Origin: Synechococcus sp. HW_metabat.21
Lineage (GTDB): Bacteria; Cyanobacteriota; Cyanobacteriia; PCC-6307; Cyanobiaceae
Reading direction: 5' to 3'
Assembly (NCBI GenBank): GCA_018623875.1
Contig: JAAZUZ010000054.1
Span: 1 to 9,916, forward strand
Length of the DNA: 9,916 nt
Position 1 is the first letter of the stretch; each line of letters opens with the position of its first letter. The notes below the pieces were generated by a model. The model worked only from the letters and a program-made list of their open reading frames with translations. It searched no databases and was not told where the DNA came from. Position numbers and translations under genes: made by a program. Shown here piece by piece: positions 6,594 through 9,916 of the stretch.

Positions 6594-7793
6594 TTAATTG
6601 GAATCGCCCCTGCGCTTCGCCCAGGGGGGCAGGTCGATGAAGACTCGTGTTCCGGACTGGAGTCCATCCAGGATTTGAGTGTTGCGGCCGCTGCTGGCTC
6701 CAAGGGTGACGGCTTGGAACTTGGGCTGGTTGCCAGGGCCCACCATCAGGACACCGGGCTTTCCGCGCTCGGTGACGACCGCCACGGTGGGTACCAGGGT
6801 GCGCGGGGGGAGATCACCGGTGTTGAAGTCAATGTCGGCCGTCATGCCAATGCGCAATTCGGGCGCCGGCTCGACGAACTTCAGGGTGACCGCAAAGGAG
6901 GTGACGTTGTTGAGCTTGGCCGCCCGCGGTGCGATCTGACGCACCTGGGCTTTGAAGCGGCGATCAGGAAAGGCGTCGACCCGCACCGAGGCGGTTTGAC
7001 CGAACTTGATCCGGCCGATGTCGCTCTCGGGAACCTTGGCGACCGCTTCGAGCCCTTGGGCGAGCTCAACGATGGAGGAACTGCTGGCGCCGGCTGAGGC
7101 TGACGCCGAGGTGGTCGGGGTCACGTAGGCCCCGGGGTCAGCGAATCGTGCGGTGATGATCCCGGCGAAGGGGGCACGAACGATCAACTCACTGCGCTCC
7201 ATCTCGCGCTGCTCGAGCCGTTGCTGGGCGGCATCCACGGCGGCGCGGTCCACCAGGTAGGTCGCCTTGGCACTGTTGTAGTTGTCCTGGCTGATGGCGC
7301 CATTGCGGACGAGGTTCTCCCGGCGTTGGAGTTCGCTCTGGCTGCGGGCCAGTTGCGCTTTGGCCGATTGCAGTTGGGCGGAGAGCTCTTCGAGCCTGTC
7401 GGTCAGGTCACCACCATCCATCAAGGCCAGGGCCTGACCGGCCTGAACGCTGTCGCCTTCCTCGACGTAGACGGTTTTGAGGACCCCCTGGCGCTTAGGG
7501 CTGACGTTGACGAGCCGGAAGGCCTCAAGCTCACCACTGGCGGTGACGAGTCCGGGCAAAGACCCCTCTTGGGCCACTGCGGTGTAGATGCTCAAGCTGC
7601 GGGCTTGCTTGGCGCTGCGGCTGAGGTTCAGAGCGGTTGCACCGCCGGCGATCGCGACGGTCCCAGCCAGGGCCGCAGCCCAGAAGCGGCGCCGGGCCAG
7701 CCAGGGGCGATCGCTGGCGAGGCGTTTGAGGCTCAAGGTGTTGCCTTGCAGCCAGGTGACAACAGGTTGTTTGCGACGGGGTTGCTGGAGCAT
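6594..7793 (-). CDS. HlyD/MacA-type efflux pump periplasmic adaptor subunit
   Basis: Membrane-fusion protein that bridges an inner-membrane transporter (ABC or RND) to an outer-membrane channel. Seen in the 399-residue product: a basic cytoplasmic N-terminus (WLARRRF, 31-37), one membrane anchor at about 38-57, a first lipoyl half ending VYVEEGDSVQAGQALALMDGG (108-128), and a helical hairpin of about 129-200 rich in Gln/Glu/Arg. The second lipoyl half begins IVRAPFAGIITAR (204-216). A Ser/Ala low-complexity loop TTSASASAGASSSS (227-240) precedes the beta-barrel domain with KVPESDIGRIKFGQ (253-266), and a final membrane-proximal domain starts near TLVPTVAVV (332-340). ATG 7793 is preferred for the AGG seven bases upstream and the basic N-terminus; ATG 7883 would add 30 Pro/Lys-rich residues. 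No transporter or TolC gene adjoins it, so the substrate is unknown. It is divergent from ychF. Confidence 0.88.
   Translation of the reverse strand: MLQQPRRKQPVVTWLQGNTLSLKRLASDRPWLARRRFWAAALAGTVAIAGGATALNLSRSAKQARSLSIYTAVAQEGSLPGLVTASGELEAFRLVNVSPKRQGVLKTVYVEEGDSVQAGQALALMDGGDLTDRLEELSAQLQSAKAQLARSQSELQRRENLVRNGAISQDNYNSAKATYLVDRAAVDAAQQRLEQREMERSELIVRAPFAGIITARFADPGAYVTPTTSASASAGASSSSIVELAQGLEAVAKVPESDIGRIKFGQTASVRVDAFPDRRFKAQVRQIAPRAAKLNNVTSFAVTLKFVEPAPELRIGMTADIDFNTGDLPPRTLVPTVAVVTERGKPGVLMVGPGNQPKFQAVTLGASSGRNTQILDGLQSGTRVFIDLPPWAKRRGDSN
7648..7714. repeat. Two HIP1 octamers (GCGATCGC)
   Basis: The octameric palindrome GCGATCGC, the core of the highly iterated palindrome HIP1 of many cyanobacteria, occurs at 7648-7655 and 7707-7714, both inside the adaptor gene. 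I noticed no other copy in the window. Two copies 59 bp apart could be chance in GC-rich DNA, so this is only weak lineage evidence. Confidence 0.5.
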
Positions 7794-7908
7794 CGCGCTG
7801 ACCTGTTGGGCTCCGTGTGTCTCACCAGTCTTCCTGGCAGTGGGGGGCTTGCGGGGGTTCGGTGAGGGACGGATCACCGTCATGGGGGGCAAACCGTAGA
7901 TTCCATCG

Positions 7909-9000
7909 ATGCTTAAAGCCGGAATCGTGGGGCTGCCCAATGTGGGCAAGTCGACCCTCTTCAACGCCTTGGTGGCCAATGCCCAGGCTGAAGCTGCCAA
8001 CTACCCCTTCTGCACCATTGAGCCGAATTCCGGTGTGGTCGCGGTTCCGGATCCCAGGTTGCAGCAGCTCTCGGATCTGAGCAGCAGCAAGGAGCTGATC
8101 CCCACGCGGGTGGAGTTCGTGGATATCGCCGGCCTCGTGAAGGGCGCCAGCCAAGGGGAAGGTCTGGGAAACAAGTTTCTGGCGAATATCCGTGAGGTGG
8201 ACGCCATCGTCCATGTCGTGCGTTGCTTTGAGAACGACGACGTCATTCACGTCAGTGGCTCTGTCGGTCCGGCCCGTGATGCCGAGGTGATCAACCTGGA
8301 GCTCGGTCTTGCGGATCTCTCCCAGGTGGAGAAGCGCCGGGAGCGTCTGAAGAAGCAGGTGCGCACCAGTAAAGAAGCCCAGGTGGAGGACGAGGCCCTC
8401 GAGCGCATCCAGGCGGTGCTTGAGCAGGGCGGTGCCGCTCGCAGCGTCAGCCTCACGGACGAAGAGGCCGCGATGATCAAACCCTTGGGTTTGCTGACGG
8501 CAAAGCCGATCATCTACGCCACCAACGTCAGCGAAGATGACCTCTCCAGCGGCAATGCCTACTGCGAGGAAGTCGCCGTGCTCGCCCAGAAGGAGGGTGC
8601 CGGGACGGTTCGGATTTCTGCGCAGGTTGAGGCCGAGCTGATCGAGCTGCCGGAAGAGGATCGCGCTGAATTCCTCGAGGGATTAGGTGTTGAAGAGGGT
8701 GGTCTGCAGAGCCTGATTCGTGCCACTTACAGCCTGTTGGGCCTGCGCACCTATTTCACGACCGGTGAGAAAGAGACCCGGGCTTGGACGATCAAGGCCG
8801 GCATGACCGCACCCCAGGCCGCCGGTGTGATTCACACGGACTTTGAACGCGGCTTTATTCGCGCGCAAACGATTGGCTACAAGGAGCTGCTTGAAGCGGG
8901 TTCTCTGTCAGAAGCGCGCAACAAGGGATGGCTTCGCGCTGAAGGCAAGGAATATGTCGTTGAAGAGGGTGATGTGATGGAGTTCTTGTTTAACGTATAA
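7909..9000 (+). CDS. ychF: Redox-responsive P-loop NTPase YchF (OLA1 family)
   Basis: Cytosolic Obg-related translation-factor NTPase that associates with ribosomes and is linked to stress responses. Unlike its relatives it generally prefers ATP. The 363-residue product has the standard length. Seen: P-loop GLPNVGKST (8-16), the switch I region NYPFCTIEPN (31-40), G3 VDIAGLVKGASQGEGLGNKFL (71-91), and VHVVRCFENDDVIHVSG (101-117) with the family-typical segment after the switch. A helical domain at about 130-200 includes VEKRRERLKKQ. The NVSE tetrad (206-209) replaces the NKxD of true GTPases, consistent with altered nucleotide preference. The C-terminal TGS domain starts near LRTYFTTGEKETRAW (279-293) and ends DVMEFLFNV. 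ATG 7909 opens directly on the G domain; no strong Shine-Dalgarno sequence is visible. It is divergent from the adaptor gene and convergent with the small gene ending at 9031. Confidence 0.98.
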   Translation: MLKAGIVGLPNVGKSTLFNALVANAQAEAANYPFCTIEPNSGVVAVPDPRLQQLSDLSSSKELIPTRVEFVDIAGLVKGASQGEGLGNKFLANIREVDAIVHVVRCFENDDVIHVSGSVGPARDAEVINLELGLADLSQVEKRRERLKKQVRTSKEAQVEDEALERIQAVLEQGGAARSVSLTDEEAAMIKPLGLLTAKPIIYATNVSEDDLSSGNAYCEEVAVLAQKEGAGTVRISAQVEAELIELPEEDRAEFLEGLGVEEGGLQSLIRATYSLLGLRTYFTTGEKETRAWTIKAGMTAPQAAGVIHTDFERGFIRAQTIGYKELLEAGSLSEARNKGWLRAEGKEYVVEEGDVMEFLFNV

Positions 9001-9030
9001 GGGTCCAGTCATGCAAAGGGCTTTGACTGT

Positions 9031-9261
9031 TTACTTGGATGCTTGTTTGCCTTTTGCCGCAACGTAATGCTCAAGTTCATTGCGTTCGGTGCGTTCTGCC
9101 AGGTCCTGCGTAGCCGGGAGGGCGCTCACACCGTCTTCCTCTATCAGCTGGCCCAAAGCTTGACTCGATGCGTCGCATAGGCAGCATTGAATGCAGCGCT
9201 CGGGTGTGCTGAGTGGGATTGGCTTCCGACCTGTTTTTTTAATCCTGATCGCGCATTCCAT
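9031..9261 (-). CDS. Small hypothetical protein with a cysteine cluster
   Basis: I do not recognise this 76-residue protein. Seen: a basic N-terminus (RIKKTGRKP, 6-14), then PLSTPERCIQCCLCDASS at about 16-33, with cysteines 23, 26, 27 and 29 plus C3. An acidic middle (QLIEEDGVSAL) and a charged, probably helical tail (DLAERTERNELEHYVAAKGKQ, 53-73) follow. The CxxCCxC arrangement could bind zinc or another metal or be redox-active, but it is too short to assign to a family. There is no signal peptide or membrane segment. The only ATG after an upstream in-frame TAG is at 9261, with no Shine-Dalgarno sequence, and it lies in the loop of a hairpin (9253-9269). A TTATAC box about 35 bp upstream is a possible -10 element. 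Base composition is visibly less GC-rich than in the core genes to the left. The reading frame looks real but is unproven. Confidence 0.6.
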   Translation of the reverse strand: MECAIRIKKTGRKPIPLSTPERCIQCCLCDASSQALGQLIEEDGVSALPATQDLAERTERNELEHYVAAKGKQASK

Positions 9262-9269
9262 CAGAATGC
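9253..9269 (-). promoter_or_regulatory. Hairpin with the start codon in its loop
   Basis: On the minus strand GCATTC (9269-9264) and GAATGC (9258-9253) form a perfect 6-bp stem. The five-base loop TGATG contains the ATG of the gene at 9261. It is followed immediately upstream on the minus strand by the palindrome CTGATCAG (9269-9276). It may affect translation start or may be chance; only the geometry is seen. Confidence 0.35.
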
Positions 9270-9393
9270 TGATCAGACGGAATGGAATGGAGTTGTATAA
9301 GGACTAACCTGTATTGAATGTGTCTTTCTCAGTGCCGAGTCAGCGTGACGGCATAGGAAAAAGACGCGAATCAGTACCAAGTCCGTTGTCCTG
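9262..9393. other. Non-coding spacer between two small minus-strand genes
   Basis: This 132-bp AT-richer spacer has no convincing reading frame. It holds the CTGATCAG palindrome at 9269-9276, a tandem GGAAT/GGAAT at about 9280-9290 and a possible minus-strand -10 box (TTATAC, 9300-9295). Its length suggests that the gene at 9031-9261 is not simply translated with the upstream gene. I see no clear terminator. Confidence 0.4.
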
Positions 9394-9705
9394 TTACTTC
9401 ATCCCGGCAACGCACCAGAACGCCTTCCATCGTCCGTCGACGCCCTTGATCGGCGTCTCAACCCACTTCTTTCCTTCCAGTTCACATTTGAACCGGTTCG
9501 TCATTGGGATGGGGACTGAGAAGGAACCACCGTCCTTGAGCATCAGATAGATCTGCTCGGTCGAACCGGTATCAACCCTCCCGCGACTCACGGGAAGGTT
9601 CGTCTCGTCTTCATGAATGGCGTGCGCCAGCATCGTCTCGTGATGCGCTGCGGCGCTCAGGGGCGTCACAATCACGCCAATCAGCAGCGGTAAAAAACGG
9701 CGCAT
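9394..9705 (-). CDS. Small exported hypothetical protein with two cysteines
   Basis: I do not recognise this 103-residue protein. Seen: an N-terminal signal peptide, MRRFLPLLIGVIVTPLSAAA, with likely cleavage near AAA-HH (about 20-21), so it is probably exported to the periplasm or lumen. The mature part of about 83 residues starts His-rich (HHETMLAHAIHEDE). It then alternates polar and beta-prone segments: EQIYLMLKDGGSFSVPI (50-66), RFKCELEGKKWVETPI (71-86) and GRWKAFWCVAGMK (91-103). C74 and C98 could form a disulfide holding a small beta-sheet domain (inference). The frame is open upstream to 9873, but ATG 9705 is chosen because it begins the signal peptide; the upstream stretch has no protein-like features. 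It may be a secreted lineage-specific protein; no function is assigned. Confidence 0.65.
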   Translation of the reverse strand: MRRFLPLLIGVIVTPLSAAAHHETMLAHAIHEDETNLPVSRGRVDTGSTEQIYLMLKDGGSFSVPIPMTNRFKCELEGKKWVETPIKGVDGRWKAFWCVAGMK

Positions 9706-9916
9706 CGACCTGTCTTGTTCGTGTTCAACCCTATCGAGAGCGCCGGACGTGTAGTGCGTGCTAAGGGCTATGCAGTGGGCATGCCGACCGAGGTGCTCAC
9801 GCAGTCCACACAACGACGATTGCCACCGTTTGGCTGAGATCCATTGAGATGAATGGAGCCGATGGAGTTCCAATTCAGCGTCAGGTCAAGTCGTTAGCGA
9901 ATCAGATGCATTCCAA
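9706..9916. other. Right-end region without a recognisable gene
   Basis: These 211 bp precede the exported-protein gene and should hold its promoter. I examined both strands. A 38-codon GTG frame (9721-9837, plus) and a 25-codon ATG frame (starting 9770, plus) exist but show no recognisable features or ribosome binding sites. Small symmetric elements are GGCATGCC (9778-9785) and CCATT/AATGG (9841-9856). I see no tRNA, known small RNA or terminator. The true extent of the gap is unknown because the window ends here. Confidence 0.4.

Noticed and set aside
6607..6627. CCCCTG/CAGGGG hairpin near the wecB-adaptor junction
   Set aside because: It lies inside the adaptor's last codons, has a nine-base loop and no T run; probably chance in GC-rich coding DNA.
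7221..7865. Plus-strand open frame opposite the adaptor gene
   Set aside because: It is the antisense of an adaptor with ordered lipoyl, hairpin and barrel segments; the plus product has no family features.
9007..9030. Possible terminator after ychF (AGTC/GACT and AAAG/CTTT arms)
   Set aside because: The arms pair only with a four-base bulge on one side and a two-base loop, and GTTTAC is a poor U-tract.
9314..9550. Plus-strand open frame of 78 codons
   Set aside because: It overlaps the exported-protein gene in antisense and lacks a ribosome binding site; its Ser/Pro-rich sequence has no domain-like pattern.
9706..9873. N-terminal extension of the exported protein to 9873
   Set aside because: It would bury a good signal peptide 56 residues inside the protein, and the added residues look like translated non-coding DNA.
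9253..9915. Repeated GCATTCCA at 9253 and 9908 flanking both small genes
   Set aside because: It is only eight bases, with no extension into flanking sequence; chance occurrence is likely and there are no other marks of a mobile element.

Overview
The window reads as ordinary core chromosome of a GC-rich marine or brackish picocyanobacterium (Synechococcus/Cyanobium type). The lineage call rests on a photosystem I pair (psaF-psaJ), a short high-light-inducible chlorophyll-binding protein and a cyanobacterial-style membrane-fusion adaptor, combined with tight gene packing and high GC. This is inference from gene content; no 16S gene or other decisive marker is present.

Layout from left to right. 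Positions 1-1486 (minus) carry most of an NFACT/RqcH ribosome-quality-control gene that runs off the left edge. It diverges from gmk (guanylate kinase, plus), which ends at a strong bidirectional terminator shared with the oncoming psaF-psaJ operon (minus). psaF in turn diverges from tsaD (tRNA t6A synthesis, plus), followed closely by a 60-residue HLIP gene (plus). A PilT-family ATPase gene (minus) converges on the HLIP gene and diverges from wecB (UDP-GlcNAc 2-epimerase, plus). wecB converges, one base apart, on an HlyD/MacA-type efflux adaptor (minus). The adaptor diverges from ychF (P-loop NTPase, plus). From position 9001 to the end the density and base composition change: two short unrecognised minus-strand genes, a cysteine-cluster protein and a small exported protein, are separated and flanked by non-coding DNA.

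How the genes work together. The left and middle parts combine translation-related functions (RqcH, TsaD, YchF, with Gmk supplying GDP/GTP precursor) with photosystem I assembly and light-stress protection. The centre-right carries cell-surface functions (pilus ATPase, amino-sugar nucleotide synthesis, efflux adaptor). Nearly every gene pair is divergent or convergent, so most genes appear to have their own promoter. Only psaF-psaJ, and possibly tsaD-HLIP, look co-transcribed.

I found no CRISPR array, insertion sequence, tRNA, rRNA, prophage or recognisable defence system, and no convincing undescribed system. The points most worth checking are the two small genes after ychF, a start codon lying in a predicted hairpin loop, the altered PilT C-terminal motif, and the Asp-to-Glu change in the RqcH DR motif.
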